From Schistosoma haematobium (taxonomy: Eukaryota; Platyhelminthes; Trematoda; Strigeidida; Schistosomatidae): 64,000 bases of DNA. Shown piece by piece: positions 20,101-35,206 of the stretch. The stretch is from NCBI RefSeq assembly GCF_000699445.3, contig NC_067198.1:29577536-29641535 (forward strand), read 5' to 3'. The notes beneath the pieces are model-generated. The model was not told where the DNA came from and ran no database searches. It was given only the letters and a program-made list of their open reading frames with translations. The translations under genes were made by a program, and so were the position numbers. The stretch's first letter is position 1. Each line of letters starts with the position of its first letter.

Positions 20101-23100
20101 GCTGCGTGCTTTCAAGAGAAAGAGTGTGAGAATGTGGAATAAGAATATCTGAGGAAGTGCCGCGAGCGGGCTACCCAACACCATGTTGGTGAGGTACGAT
20201 TTTTCCATGCTCAGACCGGCTATCAGGTGTTTACTCACCTGCCTCTTGAGTCGCCCTCAAGTAAAAAGTAAAGAAGAATCTACTTCAAAGGCAATAGTGA
20301 AAACCAATCAATTCTGAAGAACTGCTCCACTGCCTGCATAAAAATAATAAGATACAAAATGGAAATACATAAATATAATTGATAATTGTTCGGTTCCACG
20401 TAAGTGACTGGCCTCCAGAAAGGACTGGTATTCTGGAAGGAAATAGACATAGTGTAGCCATCTTGTGTACGAAAAGGTATGAAAACAAAAAAAATACTTT
20501 TTTGTAATGCATATATGTAAAAGTGTAAACTTGCTAGAAGTTGGACTCATTGTCAAACCCGATCAAATCCTCCAGATTATGGGTTTCTATTGAGTCTGAC
20601 GTGAGGTATGTGCCAAATATAGCAATAAAGTTAGCACGAAAAATGGTTACTATAACACGAATAACTTAAGATAATACGAAATAAACTAGTTATATACTCA
20701 ACTTAGTTTACGGATAATCAGGTCTACTTTTACGATTAAGTAAAAAAAATGTTAATAACAGAAATGAGGTTAAATTTGTGTTCATAAAGGGCTCACCACT
20801 TTCGTGCCTTAAGGTAACCCTCGTGCTATTGATAGAAGAAACCAGAGAAGTAGTGAATAGGTCTTTATTTCGATCTTCGCGCAGTCACAGTGGAGCGTGG
20901 GACTACCTGTTCAGACAAACAAAGGCTCTGAACATTCAATATAAGATAATAGGAAATATAACGCTTATAAAAAATAAGGAAGTGAATGAATACTTGAACA
21001 ATACTGTTTTAGCATATGCTTGGTTGTTTGGGGTCAACTCTTAACCAACCAACCTGAGCTGTTACATTAGCTTCCCCCTAGAATCGACTTCCGTAGGAAC
21101 GTCGGTTCGATTAACCTATCTACCGAAAACACCTTAGTTCTATTTATCATCCCAAGGGAAAATTATCAACTCGCTCACTATTTGACTTACAATCAATTAC
21201 GACTAACGCTGTCAACGATAGTCCATGGATGTCTCTTCATTTACTAGCTTGTCATCTTATTTTGTACCATGTGATCTCTTCTGCAACTATCGCTGACGGT
21301 TTGCTGCGTGCTTTCAAGAGAAAGAGTGTGAGAATGTGGAATAAGAATATCTGAGGAAGTGCCGCGAGCGGGCTACCCAACACCATGTTGGTGAGGTACG
21401 ATTTTTCCATGCTCAGACCGGCTATCAGGTGTTTACTCACCTGCCTCTTGAGTCGCCCTCAAGTAAAAAGTAAAGAAGAATCTACTTCAAAGGCAATAGT
21501 GAAAACCAATCAATTCTGAAGAACTGCTCCACTGCCTGCATAAAAATAATAAGATACAAAATGGAAATACATAAATATAATTGATAATTGTTCGGTTCCA
21601 CGTAAGTGACTGGCCTCCAGAAAGGACTGGTATTCTGGAAGGAAATAGACATAGTGTAGCCATCTTGTGTACGAAAAGGTATGAAAACAAAAAAATACTT
21701 TTTGTAATGCATATATGTAAAAGTGTAAACTTGCTAGAAGTTGGACTCATTGTCAAACCCGATCAAATCCTCCAGATTATGGGTTTCTATTGAGTCTGAC
21801 GTGAGGTATGTGCCAAATATAGCAATAAAGTTAGCACGAAAAATGGTTACTATAACACGAATAACTTAAGATAATACGAAATAAACTAGTTATATACTCA
21901 ACTTAGTTTACGGATAATCAGGTCTACTTTTACGATTAAGTAAAAAAAATGTTAATAACAGAAATGAGGTTAAATTTGTGTTCATAAAGGGCTCACCACT
22001 TTCGTGCCTTAAGGTAACCCTCGTGCTATTGATAGAAGAAACCAGAGAAGTAGTGAATAGGTCTTTATTTCGATCTTCGCGCAGTCACAGTGGAGCGTGG
22101 GACTACCTGTTCAGACAAACAAAGGCTCTGAACATTCAATATAAGATAATAGGAAATATAACGCTTATAAAAAATAAGGAAGTGAATGAATACTTGAACA
22201 ATACTGTTTTAGCATATGCTTGGTTGTTTGGGGTCAACTCTTAACCAACCAACCTGAGCTGTTACATTAGCTTCCCCCTAGAATCGACTTCCGTAGGAAC
22301 GTCGGTTCGATTAACCTATCTACCGAAAACACCTTAGTTCTATTTATCATCCCAAGGGAAAATTATCAACTCGCTCACTATTTGACTTACAATCAATTAC
22401 GACTAACGCTGTCAACGATAGTCCATGGATGTCTCTTCATTTACTAGCTTGTCATCTTATTTTGTACCATGTGATCTCTTCTGCAACTATCGCTGACGGT
22501 TTGCTGCGTGCTTTCAAGAGAAAGAGTGTGAGAATGTGGAATAAGAATATCTGAGGAAGTGCCGCGAGCGGGCTACCCAACACCATGTTGGTGAGGTACG
22601 ATTTTTCCATGCTCAGACCGGCTATCAGGTGTTTACTCACCTGCCTCTTGAGTCGCCCTCAAGTAAAAAGTAAAGAAGAATCTACTTCAAAGGCAATAGT
22701 GAAAACCAATCAATTCTGAAGAACTGCTCCACTGCCTGCATAAAAATAATAAGATACAAAATGGAAATACATAAATATAATTGATAATTGTTCGGTTCCA
22801 CGTAAGTGACTGGCCTCCAGAAAGGACTGGTATTCTGGAAGGAAATAGACATAGTGTAGCCATCTTGTGTACGAAAAGGTATGAAAACAAAAAAAATACT
22901 TTTTTGTAATGCATATATGTAAAAGTGTAAACTTGCTAGAAGTTGGACTCATTGTCAAACCCGATCAAATCCTCCAGATTATGGGTTTCTATTGAGTCTG
23001 ACGTGAGGTATGTGCCAAATATAGCAATAAAGTTAGCACGAAAAATGGTTACTATAACACGAATAACTTAAGATAATACGAAATAAACTAGTTATATACT

Positions 23101-26100
23101 CAACTTAGTTTACGGATAATCAGGTCTACTTTTACGATTAAGTAAAAAAAATGTTAATAACAGAAATGAGGTTAAATTTGTGTTCATAAAGGGCTCACCA
23201 CTTTCGTGCCTTAAGGTAACCCTCGTGCTATTGATAGAAGAAACCAGAGAAGTAGTGAATAGGTCTTTATTTCGATCTTCGCGCAGTCACAGTGGAGCGT
23301 GGGACTACCTGTTCAGACAAACAAAGGCTCTGAACATTCAATATAAGATAATAGGAAATATAACGCTTATAAAAAATAAGGAAGTGAATGAATACTTGAA
23401 CAATACTGTTTTAGCATATGCTTGGTTGTTTGGGGTCAACTCTTAACCAACCAACCTGAGCTGTTACATTAGCTTCCCCCTAGAATCGACTTCCGTAGGA
23501 ACGTCGGTTCGATTAACCTATCTACCGAAAACACCTTAGTTCTATTTATCATCCCAAGGGAAAATTATCAACTCGCTCACTATTTGACTTACAATCAATT
23601 ACGACTAACGCTGTCAACGATAGTCCATGGATGTCTCTTCATTTACTAGCTTGTCATCTTATTTTGTACCATGTGATCTCTTCTGCAACTATCGCTGACG
23701 GTTTGCTGCGTGCTTTCAAGAGAAAGAGTGTGAGAATGTGGAATAAGAATATCTGAGGAAGTGCCGCGAGCGGGCTACCCAACACCATGTTGGTGAGGTA
23801 CGATTTTTCCATGCTCAGACCGGCTATCAGGTGTTTACTCACCTGCCTCTTGAGTCGCCCTCAAGTAAAAAGTAAAGAAGAATCTACTTCAAAGGCAATA
23901 GTGAAAACCAATCAATTCTGAAGAACTGCTCCACTGCCTGCATAAAAATAATAAGATACAAAATGGAAATACATAAATATAATTGATAATTGTTCGGTTC
24001 CACGTAAGTGACTGGCCTCCAGAAAGGACTGGTATTCTGGAAGGAAATAGACATAGTGTAGCCATCTTGTGTACGAAAAGGTATGAAAACAAAAAAAATA
24101 CTTTTTTGTAATGCATATATGTAAAAGTGTAAACTTGCTAGAAGTTGGACTCATTGTCAAACCCGATCAAATCCTCCAGATTATGGGTTTCTATTGAGTC
24201 TGACGTGAGGTATGTGCCAAATATAGCAATAAAGTTAGCACGAAAAATGGTTACTATAACACGAATAACTTAAGATAATACGAAATAAACTAGTTATATA
24301 CTCAACTTAGTTTACGGATAATCAGGTCTACTTTTACGATTAAGTAAAAAAAATGTTAATAACAGAAATGAGGTTAAATTTGTGTTCATAAAGGGCTCAC
24401 CACTTTCGTGCCTTAAGGTAACCCTCGTGCTATTGATAGAAGAAACCAGAGAAGTAGTGAATAGGTCTTTATTTCGATCTTCGCGCAGTCACAGTGGAGC
24501 GTGGGACTACCTGTTCAGACAAACAAAGGCTCTGAACATTCAATATAAGATAATAGGAAATATAACGCTTATAAAAAATAAGGAAGTGAATGAATACTTG
24601 AACAATACTGTTTTAGCATATGCTTGGTTGTTTGGGGTCAACTCTTAACCAACCAACCTGAGCTGTTACATTAGCTTCCCCCTAGAATCGACTTCCGTAG
24701 GAACGTCGGTTCGATTAACCTATCTACCGAAAACACCTTAGTTCTATTTATCATCCCAAGGGAAAATTATCAACTCGCTCACTATTTGACTTACAATCAA
24801 TTACGACTAACGCTGTCAACGATAGTCCATGGATGTCTCTTCATTTACTAGCTTGTCATCTTATTTTGTACCATGTGATCTCTTCTGCAACTATCGCTGA
24901 CGGTTTGCTGCGTGCTTTCAAGAGAAAGAGTGTGAGAATGTGGAATAAGAATATCTGAGGAAGTGCCGCGAGCGGGCTACCCAACACCATGTTGGTGAGG
25001 TACGATTTTTCCATGCTCAGACCGGCTATCAGGTGTTTACTCACCTGCCTCTTGAGTCGCCCTCAAGTAAAAAGTAAAGAAGAATCTACTTCAAAGGCAA
25101 TAGTGAAAACCAATCAATTCTGAAGAACTGCTCCACTGCCTGCATAAAAATAATAAGATACAAAATGGAAATACATAAATATAATTGATAATTGTTCGGT
25201 TCCATGTAAGTGACTGGCCTCCAGAAAGGACTGGTATTCTGGAAGGAAATAGACATAGTGTAGCCATCTTGTGTACGAAAAGGTATGAAAACAAAAAAAA
25301 TACTTTTTTGTAATGCATATATGTAAAAGTGTAAACTTGCTAGAAGTTGGACTCATTGTCAAACCCGATCAAATCCTCCAGATTATGGGTTTCTATTGAG
25401 TCTGACGTGAGGTATGTGCCAAATATAGCAATAAAGTTAGCACGAAAAATGGTTACTATAACACGAATAACTTAAGATAATACGAAATAAACTAGTTATA
25501 TACTCAACTTAGTTTACGGATAATCAGGTCTACTTTTACGATTAAGTAAAAAAAATGTTAATAACAGAAATGAGGTTAAATTTGTGTTCATAAAGGGCTC
25601 ACCACTTTCGTGCCTTAAGGTAACCCTCGTGCTATTGATAGAAGAAACCAGAGAAGTAGTGAACAGGTCTTTATTTCGATCTTCGCGCAGTCACAGTGGA
25701 GCGTGGGACTACCTGTTCAGACAAACAAAGGCTCTGAACATTCAATATAAGATAATAGGAAATATAACGCTTATAAAAAATAAGGAAGTGAATGAATACT
25801 TGAACAATACTGTTTTAGCATATGCTTGGTTGTTTGGGGTCAACTCTTAACCAACCAACCTGAGCTGTTACATTAGCTTCCCCCTAGAATCGACTTCCGT
25901 AGGAACGTCGGTTCGATTAACCTATCTACCGAAAACACCTTAGTTCTATTTATCATCCCAAGGGAAAATTATCAACTCGCTCACTATTTGACTTACAATC
26001 AATTACGACTAACGCTGTCAACGATAGTCCATGGATGTCTCTTCATTTACTAGCTTGTCATCTTATTTTGTACCATGTGATCTCTTCTGCAACTATCGCT

Positions 26101-29100
26101 GACGGTTTGCTGCGTGCTTTCAAGAGAAAGAGTGTGAGAATGTGGAATAAGAATATCTGAGGAAGTGCCGCGAGCGGGCTACCCAACACCATGTTGGTGA
26201 GGTACGATTTTTCCATGCTCAGACCGGCTATCAGGTGTTTACTCACCTGCCTCTTGAGTCGCCCTCAAGTAAAAAGTAAAGAAGAATCTACTTCAAAGGC
26301 AATAGTGAAAACCAATCAATTCTGAAGAACTGCTCCACTGCCTGCATAAAAATAATAAGATACAAAATGGAAATACATAAATATAATTGATAATTGTTCG
26401 GTTCCATGTAAGTGACTGGCCTCCAGAAAGGACTGGTATTCTGGAAGGAAATAGACATAGTGTAGCCATCTTGTGTACGAAAAGGTATGAAAACAAAAAA
26501 AATACTTTTTTGTAATGCATATATGTAAAAGTGTAAACTTGCTAGAAGTTGGACTCATTGTCAAACCCGATCAAATCCTCCAGATTATGGGTTTCTATTG
26601 AGTCTGACGTGAGGTATGTGCCAAATATAGCAATAAAGTTAGCACGAAAAATGGTTACTATAACACGAATAACTTAAGATAATACGAAATAAACTAGTTA
26701 TATACTCAACTTAGTTTACGGATAATCAGGTCTACTTTTACGATTAAGTAAAAAAAATGTTAATAACAGAAATGAGGTTAAATTTGTGTTCATAAAGGGC
26801 TCACCACTTTCGTGCCTTAAGGTAACCCTCGTGCTATTGATAGAAGAAACCAGAGAAGTAGTGAATAGGTCTTTATTTCGATCTTCGCGCAGTCACAGTG
26901 GAGCGTGGGACTACCTGTTCAGACAAACAAAGGCTCTGAACATTCAATATAAGATAATAGGAAATATAACGCTTATAAAAAATAAGGAAGTGAATGAATA
27001 CTTGAACAATACTGTTTTAGCATATGCTTGGTTGTTTGGGGTCAACTCTTAACCAACCAACCTGAGCTGTTACATTAGCTTCCCCCTAGAATCGACTTCC
27101 GTAGGAACGTCGGTTCGATTAACCTATCTACCGAAAACACCTTAGTTCTATTTATCATCCCAAGGGAAAATTATCAACTCGCTCACTATTTGACTTACAA
27201 TCAATTACGACTAACGCTGTCAACGATAGTCCATGGATGTCTCTTCATTTACTAGCTTGTCATCTTATTTTGTACCATGTGATCTCTTCTGCAACTATCG
27301 CTGACGGTTTGCTGCGTGCTTTCAAGAGAAAGAGTGTGAGAATGTGGAATAAGAATATCTGAGGAAGTGCCGCGAGCGGGCTACCCAACACCATGTTGGT
27401 GAGGTACGATTTTTCCATGCTCAGACCGGCTATCAGGTGTTTACTCACCTGCCTCTTGAGTCGCCCTCAAGTAAAAAGTAAAGAAGAATCTACTTCAAAG
27501 GCAATAGTGAAAACCAATCAATTCTGAAGAACTGCTCCACTGCCTGCATAAAAATAATAAGATACAAAATGGAAATACATAAATATAATTGATAATTGTT
27601 CGGTTCCACGTAAGTGACTGGCCTCCAGAAAGGACTGGTATTCTGGAAGGAAATAGACATAGTGTAGCCATCTTGTGTACGAAAAGGTATGAAAACAAAA
27701 AAAATACTTTTTTGTAATGCATATATGTAAAAGTGTAAACTTGCTAGAAGTTGGACTCATTGTCAAACCCGATCAAATCCTCCAGATTATGGGTTTCTAT
27801 TGAGTCTGACGTGAGGTATGTGCCAAATATAGCAATAAAGTTAGCACGAAAAATGGTTACTATAACACGAATAACTTAAGATAATACGAAATAAACTAGT
27901 TATATACTCAACTTAGTTTACGGATAATCAGGTCTACTTTTACGATTAAGTAAAAAAAATGTTAATAACAGAAATGAGGTTAAATTTGTGTTCATAAAGG
28001 GCTCACCACTTTCGTGCCTTAAGGTAACCCTCGTGCTATTGATAGAAGAAACCAGAGAAGTAGTGAATAGGTCTTTATTTCGATCTTCGCGCAGTCACAG
28101 TGGAGCGTGGGACTACCTGTTCAGACAAACAAAGGCTCTGAACATTCAATATAAGATAATAGGAAATATAACGCTTATAAAAAATAAGGAAGTGAATGAA
28201 TACTTGAACAATACTGTTTTAGCATATGCTTGGTTGTTTGGGGTCAACTCTTAACCAACCAACCTGAGCTGTTACATTAGCTTCCCCCTAGAATCGACTT
28301 CCGTAGGAACGTCGGTTCGATTAACCTATCTACCGAAAACACCTTAGTTCTATTTATCATCCCAAGGGAAAATTATCAACTCGCTCACTATTTGACTTAC
28401 AATCAATTACGACTAACGCTGTCAACGATAGTCCATGGATGTCTCTTCATTTACTAGCTTGTCATCTTATTTTGTACCATGTGATCTCTTCTGCAACTAT
28501 CGCTGACGGTTTGCTGCGTGCTTTCAAGAGAAAGAGTGTGAGAATGTGGAATAAGAATATCTGAGGAAGTGCCGCGAGCGGGCTACCCAACACCATGTTG
28601 GTGAGGTACGATTTTTCCATGCTCAGACCGGCTATCAGGTGTTTACTCACCTGCCTCTTGAGTCGCCCTCAAGTAAAAAGTAAAGAAGAATCTACTTCAA
28701 AGGCAATAGTGAAAACCAATCAATTCTGAAGAACTGCTCCACTGCCTGCATAAAAATAATAAGATACAAAATGGAAATACATAAATATAATTGATAATTG
28801 TTCGGTTCCACGTAAGTGACTGGCCTCCAGAAAGGACTGGTATTCTGGAAGGAAATAGACATAGTGTAGCCATCTTGTGTACGAAAAGGTATGAAAACAA
28901 AAAAATACTTTTTGTAATGCATATATGTAAAAGTGTAAACTTGCTAGAAGTTGGACTCATTGTCAAACCCGATCAAATCCTCCAGATTATGGGTTTCTAT
29001 TGAGTCTGACGTGAGGTATGTGCCAAATATAGCAATAAAGTTAGCACGAAAAATGGTTACTATAACACGAATAACTTAAGATAATACGAAATAAACTAGT

Positions 29101-32100
29101 TATATACTCAACTTAGTTTACGGATAATCAGGTCTACTTTTACGATTAAGTAAAAAAAATGTTAATAACAGAAATGAGGTTAAATTTGTGTTCATAAAGG
29201 GCTCACCACTTTCGTGCCTTAAGGTAACCCTCGTGCTATTGATAGAAGAAACCAGAGAAGTAGTGAATAGGTCTTTATTTCGATCTTCGCGCAGTCACAG
29301 TGGAGCGTGGGACTACCTGTTCAGACAAACAAAGGCTCTGAACATTCAATATAAGATAATAGGAAATATAACGCTTATAAAAAATAAGGAAGTGAATGAA
29401 TACTTGAACAATACTGTTTTAGCATATGCTTGGTTGTTTGGGGTCAACTCTTAACCAACCAACCTGAGCTGTTACATTAGCTTCCCCCTAGAATCGACTT
29501 CCGTAGGAACGTCGGTTCGATTAACCTATCTACCGAAAACACCTTAGTTCTATTTATCATCCCAAGGGAAAATTATCAACTCGCTCACTATTTGACTTAC
29601 AATCAATTACGACTAACGCTGTCAACGATAGTCCATGGATGTCTCTTCATTTACTAGCTTGTCATCTTATTTTGTACCATGTGATCTCTTCTGCAACTAT
29701 CGCTGACGGTTTGCTGCGTGCTTTCAAGAGAAAGAGTGTGAGAATGTGGAATAAGAATATCTGAGGAAGTGCCGCGAGCGGGCTACCCAACACCATGTTG
29801 GTGAGGTACGATTTTTCCATGCTCAGACCGGCTATCAGGTGTTTACTCACCTGCCTCTTGAGTCGCCCTCAAGTAAAAAGTAAAGAAGAATCTACTTCAA
29901 AGGCAATAGTGAAAACCAATCAATTCTGAAGAACTGCTCCACTGCCTGCATAAAAATAATAAGATACAAAATGGAAATACATAAATATAATTGATAATTG
30001 TTCGGTTCCACGTAAGTGACTGGCCTCCAGAAAGGACTGGTATTCTGGAAGGAAATAGACATAGTGTAGCCATCTTGTGTACGAAAAGGTATGAAAACAA
30101 AAAAAATACTTTTTTGTAATGCATATATGTAAAAGTGTAAACTTGCTAGAAGTTGGACTCATTGTCAAACCCGATCAAATCCTCCAGATTATGGGTTTCT
30201 ATTGAGTCTGACGTGAGGTATGTGCCAAATATAGCAATAAAGTTAGCACGAAAAATGGTTACTATAACACGAATAACTTAAGATAATACGAAATAAACTA
30301 GTTATATACTCAACTTAGTTTACGGATAATCAGGTCTACTTTTACGATTAAGTAAAAAAAATGTTAATAACAGAAATGAGGTTAAATTTGTGTTCATAAA
30401 GGGCTCACCACTTTCGTGCCTTAAGGTAACCCTCGTGCTATTGATAGAAGAAACCAGAGAAGTAGTGAATAGGTCTTTATTTCGATCTTCGCGCAGTCAC
30501 AGTGGAGCGTGGGACTACCTGTTCAGACAAACAAAGGCTCTGAACATTCAATATAAGATAATAGGAAATATAACGCTTATAAAAAATAAGGAAGTGAATG
30601 AATACTTGAACAATACTGTTTTAGCATATGCTTGGTTGTTTGGGGTCAACTCTTAACCAACCAACCTGAGCTGTTACATTAGCTTCCCCCTAGAATCGAC
30701 TTCCGTAGGAACGTCGGTTCGATTAACCTATCTACCGAAAACACCTTAGTTCTATTTATCATCCCAAGGGAAAATTATCAACTCGCTCACTATTTGACTT
30801 ACAATCAATTACGACTAACGCTGTCAACGATAGTCCATGGATGTCTCTTCATTTACTAGCTTGTCATCTTATTTTGTACCATGTGATCTCTTCTGCAACT
30901 ATCGCTGACGGTTTGCTGCGTGCTTTCAAGAGAAAGAGTGTGAGAATGTGGAATAAGAATATCTGAGGAAGTGCCGCGAGCGGGCTACCCAACACCATGT
31001 TGGTGAGGTACGATTTTTCCATGCTCAGACCGGCTATCAGGTGTTTACTCACCTGCCTCTTGAGTCGCCCTCAAGTAAAAAGTAAAGAAGAATCTACTTC
31101 AAAGGCAATAGTGAAAACCAATCAATTCTGAAGAACTGCTCCACTGCCTGCATAAAAATAATAAGATACAAAATGGAAATACATAAATATAATTGATAAT
31201 TGTTCGGTTCCACGTAAGTGACTGGCCTCCAGAAAGGACTGGTATTCTGGAAGGAAATAGACATAGTGTAGCCATCTTGTGTACGAAAAGGTATGAAAAC
31301 AAAAAAAATACTTTTTTGTAATGCATATATGTAAAAGTGTAAACTTGCTAGAAGTTGGACTCATTGTCAAACCCGATCAAATCCTCCAGATTATGGGTTT
31401 CTATTGAGTCTGACGTGAGGTATGTGCCAAATATAGCAATAAAGTTAGCACGAAAAATGGTTACTATAACACGAATAACTTAAGATAATACGAAATAAAC
31501 TAGTTATATACTCAACTTAGTTTACGGATAATCAGGTCTACTTTTACGATTAAGTAAAAAAAATGTTAATAACAGAAATGAGGTTAAATTTGTGTTCATA
31601 AAGGGCTCACCACTTTCGTGCCTTAAGGTAACCCTCGTGCTATTGATAGAAGAAACCAGAGAAGTAGTGAATAGGTCTTTATTTCGATCTTCGCGCAGTC
31701 ACAGTGGAGCGTGGGACTACCTGTTCAGACAAACAAAGGCTCTGAACATTCAATATAAGATAATAGGAAATATAACGCTTATAAAAAATAAGGAAGTGAA
31801 TGAATACTTGAACAATACTGTTTTAGCATATGCTTGGTTGTTTGGGGTCAACTCTTAACCAACCAACCTGAGCTGTTACATTAGCTTCCCCCTAGAATCG
31901 ACTTCCGTAGGAACGTCGGTTCGATTAACCTATCTACCGAAAACACCTTAGTTCTATTTATCATCCCAAGGGAAAATTATCAACTCGCTCACTATTTGAC
32001 TTACAATCAATTACGACTAACGCTGTCAACGATAGTCCATGGATGTCTCTTCATTTACTAGCTTGTCATCTTATTTTGTACCATGTGATCTCTTCTGCAA

Positions 32101-33027
32101 CTATCGCTGACGGTTTGCTGCGTGCTTTCAAGAGAAAGAGTGTGAGAATGTGGAATAAGAATATCTGAGGAAGTGCCGCGAGCGGGCTACCCAACACCAT
32201 GTTGGTGAGGTACGATTTTTCCATGCTCAGACCGGCTATCAGGTGTTTACTCACCTGCCTCTTGAGTCGCCCTCAAGTAAAAAGTAAAGAAGAATCTACT
32301 TCAAAGGCAATAGTGAAAACCAATCAATTCTGAAGAACTGCTCCACTGCCTGCATAAAAATAATAAGATACAAAATGGAAATACATAAATATAATTGATA
32401 ATTGTTCGGTTCCACGTAAGTGACTGGCCTCCAGAAAGGACTGGTATTCTGGAAGGAAATAGACATAGTGTAGCCATCTTGTGTACGAAAAGGTATGAAA
32501 ACAAAAAAAATACTTTTTTGTAATGCATATATGTAAAAGTGTAAACTTGCTAGAAGTTGGACTCATTGTCAAACCCGATCAAATCCTCCAGATTATGGGT
32601 TTCTATTGAGTCTGACGTGAGGTATGTGCCAAATATAGCAATAAAGTTAGCACGAAAAATGGTTACTATAACACGAATAACTTAAGATAATACGAAATAA
32701 ACTAGTTATATACTCAACTTAGTTTACGGATAATCAGGTCTACTTTTACGATTAAGTAAAAAAAATGTTAATAACAGAAATGAGGTTAAATTTGTGTTCA
32801 TAAAGGGCTCACCACTTTCGTGCCTTAAGGTAACCCTCGTGCTATTGATAGAAGAAACCAGAGAAGTAGTGAATAGGTCTTTATTTCGATCTTCGCGCAG
32901 TCACAGTGGAGCGTGGGACTACCTGTTCAGACAAACAAAGGCTCTGAACATTCAATATAAGATAATAGGAAATATAACGCTTATAAAAAATAAGGAAGTG
33001 AATGAATACTTGAACAATACTGTTTTA
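17191..33027. repeat. 1,202-bp macrosatellite array, left segment (about 13.2 units)
   Basis: Identical landmarks recur every 1,202 bases, for example ttcataaagggctcaccact at 18,378, 19,580 and 20,782. Two units are 1,200 bases because of shortened A and T runs (about 21,690 and 28,900). Units are almost identical; the few differences are single bases. Each unit contains short open frames on both strands (88 codons on plus; 62, 75 and 82 on minus), but these are copied with the unit and show no family features. No hammerhead core, tRNA gene or spliced-leader sequence was seen in the unit. The last unit here is cut by the Penelope-like insertion. Confidence 0.97.
33016..33027. repeat. Target-site duplication, left copy
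   Basis: aatactgtttta, which in uninterrupted units is followed by gcatatgc. The right copy is at 39768-39779. Confidence 0.88.
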
Positions 33028-33044
33028 AAGAGAGTAAGAACAAA

Positions 33045-33107
33045 GGTTGGTGCAGAATAATATGAATTCATTTTATTTCGTTAGGTTCTCATCAGCTGCT
33101 TACAACC
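33045..33107 (-). ncRNA. Hammerhead ribozyme in inverted copy A
   Basis: The reverse complement of the same motif: CTGATGA, GAAA, and the GGTTG/CAACC and GCAG/CTGC stems are all intact. It would form in RNA read from the minus strand. Confidence 0.72.
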
Positions 33108-33470
33108 TAAAATATTTGAAATTTAACGTTATTATAGATATTGACATACTTATACAACAGAGGGCGATGAAGGATGAATATATGTAACATAATGTGGTAA
33201 AGATTTCGTTAGAGTTAATGAGGTCATCAAATTTTTTGTTTCGAATATATAGAGTTTGGGAGGGAAGGTTCCAGAAAATTGAAATAGTGATTAGAAATCA
33301 TGGAATTAAAACACATTAGACGATTATGTAATGAAGTAACTGAAAATAGATTAATGTTAATAAAGAGAGATATGAATTGAAATTGGTCAGTTATGAGTGA
33401 TGTAATTATAAAATTCAGAAAGAGTTGAAATGACGTAATAAAAATAAAATAAACGGGGTTGGGGTGAATG

Positions 33471-35206
33471 TTACCAGGGCAAGGAAAGATTTATTACTGT
33501 TTCTTTTTGTATACAAAGATCTGGTTTTAAACGTTTGATTGCTATTGCTTCGGCGAATTTCAAAAGGTTTGAATTTGATTGTTTGTTGATTACCCTGAAG
33601 GACTTCAGTATATCGACTTCGTGTCCTGTGTCAATGAGATGTCTTGCGACAGCGCTGCTGAATGCTTTTAGTCCGTTTGATCTCAAACTCTTCGGAATAT
33701 GTTCTTTGAATCGGACGTAGGCTCTCCTTTCTGTTCTACCAATGTAACTGCTTTGGCAGATACATGTAAATTTGTATATACAGTTGGTGGTAACATGAAA
33801 GGGATACCTGTCGACCTTTGATTGTGTCAAAGAACATGTCGTTTTGGACAGGACAATCAGTTTAGCTGCAGGATATGTTTTTGTTAGTGCAGTTTTTAGT
33901 CTCATATTGATCGATCCTGTGACATTATCGCCTTTGAATTGAAGTTGAATAAAAACAGGTTTTTTATTTACTGTAGTTTCTTTGGGTGTTTTATCTTCAC
34001 GTTTTCCATATTTCTCAATGAATTTCAATGGGTATCCGTTATTTCTTAAACACTTTTTAACATTCATAATTTCCTCTTCTATTGTATCTGCAGTGCATAT
34101 TCTTTCTGTCCTATGAAACAGTGTTTTAACAAGCGCCTTTTTATAATTGATTGGACAAAAACTGTTGAAATTGAGATAATTACCATTCCATGTGTCTTTC
34201 TTATAAACTGAGCGTTGAACTGTGCCATCCTTTCTTCGTTTTATCGCTATATCGAGGAAATGGAACATGTTTTCTTTTTCATGTTCCATAGTGAAATGAA
34301 TATTTGGATGAGCTTCATTGAAAAACTTTAACAGATTTGTTGCATGTTGTTGATTATTACATAAGATGAATGTATCATCAACATACCTCGAATAATACAT
34401 CATTTCATCAATCGCTCCTTTGAGCTTGGTTCTTTCGAGGTTAGCCATGAAAATGTCTGCTAGGACGGGGCCTAACGGACTTCCCATTGCTACACCATCG
34501 GTTTGTCGGTATATAGTATTGTTGAACTGGAACTGAACATCTTTTGTACACAAGAGTAATAGACGTTTGAATTCTATTGCTGGTAGAGGTAGGATATCGG
34601 GATGTTGACAAATTATGTCTATGGTTTCAAGAAGTGGTATTTTTGTAAACAATGATGTCACATCAAACGAAACCATAAACTTACCAGCAATATTCATGTG
34701 ATTCATGCTATCAGCAAATACAAATGAATCCTTCAGTGTATAAGCAGCTAATCGTTGACGAAGTGGTTCTAATTTATCTGCCAGCCATCTTGCAACTTTG
34801 TGGTATGGTGAATTGATCATTGACATAATAGGTCTAAGAGGATTATCTTGTTTATGTATTTTCGGTAGACCATACATGTGGGGCAAACGAGACCCACGAG
34901 GTCGTAGGTTATTGTAAGTAGAATTGTCGATCATCTTCTTTTTCAGTAGGTCTCTGAGTACTTTCGTGATTCTTTTCTCGGTGGAGTCAGTTAAGTCTTT
35001 GTTACTTTTTTCCAACTTGAATCTCGTGTGGTCACTCAAAATGGAGTTCATCTTAGAGACATAATCTGTTGTGTTCATTAGGGCAACACTTGAACCTTTA
35101 TCTGACCGCAATATCATTATATCATCATTTCTTTTAATATTTCGTAGTGCTGTTAGGTGTTCTTTGGATAACAGCTTAGATTGCGTTGTGGGTGAGACGA
35201 GGTATT
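33471..35206 (-). CDS. Penelope-like reverse transcriptase/GIY-YIG endonuclease, copy A (5'-truncated)
   Basis: Reverse transcriptase joined to a C-terminal GIY-YIG nuclease. The frame is open throughout and carries RT motifs in order: FDVTSLFTKIP (motif A), DGVAMGSPLGPVLADIFM (motif B), YSRYVDDTFIL (catalytic YVDD), FHFLDIAIKR (motif D) and SVYKKDTWNGNYL (motif E). Near the end, YKFTCICQSSYIGRTERR and FKEH form the GIY-YIG-type domain. The stop is TAA at 33471-33473. The N-terminal roughly 240 residues seen in copy C are missing: the copy begins at YLVSPTTQSKL, and the first few codons above 35206 belong to copy B read backwards. This is the only copy with an unbroken RT-to-endonuclease frame. 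It lacks its own promoter region, so it is probably not autonomous. Confidence 0.92.
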
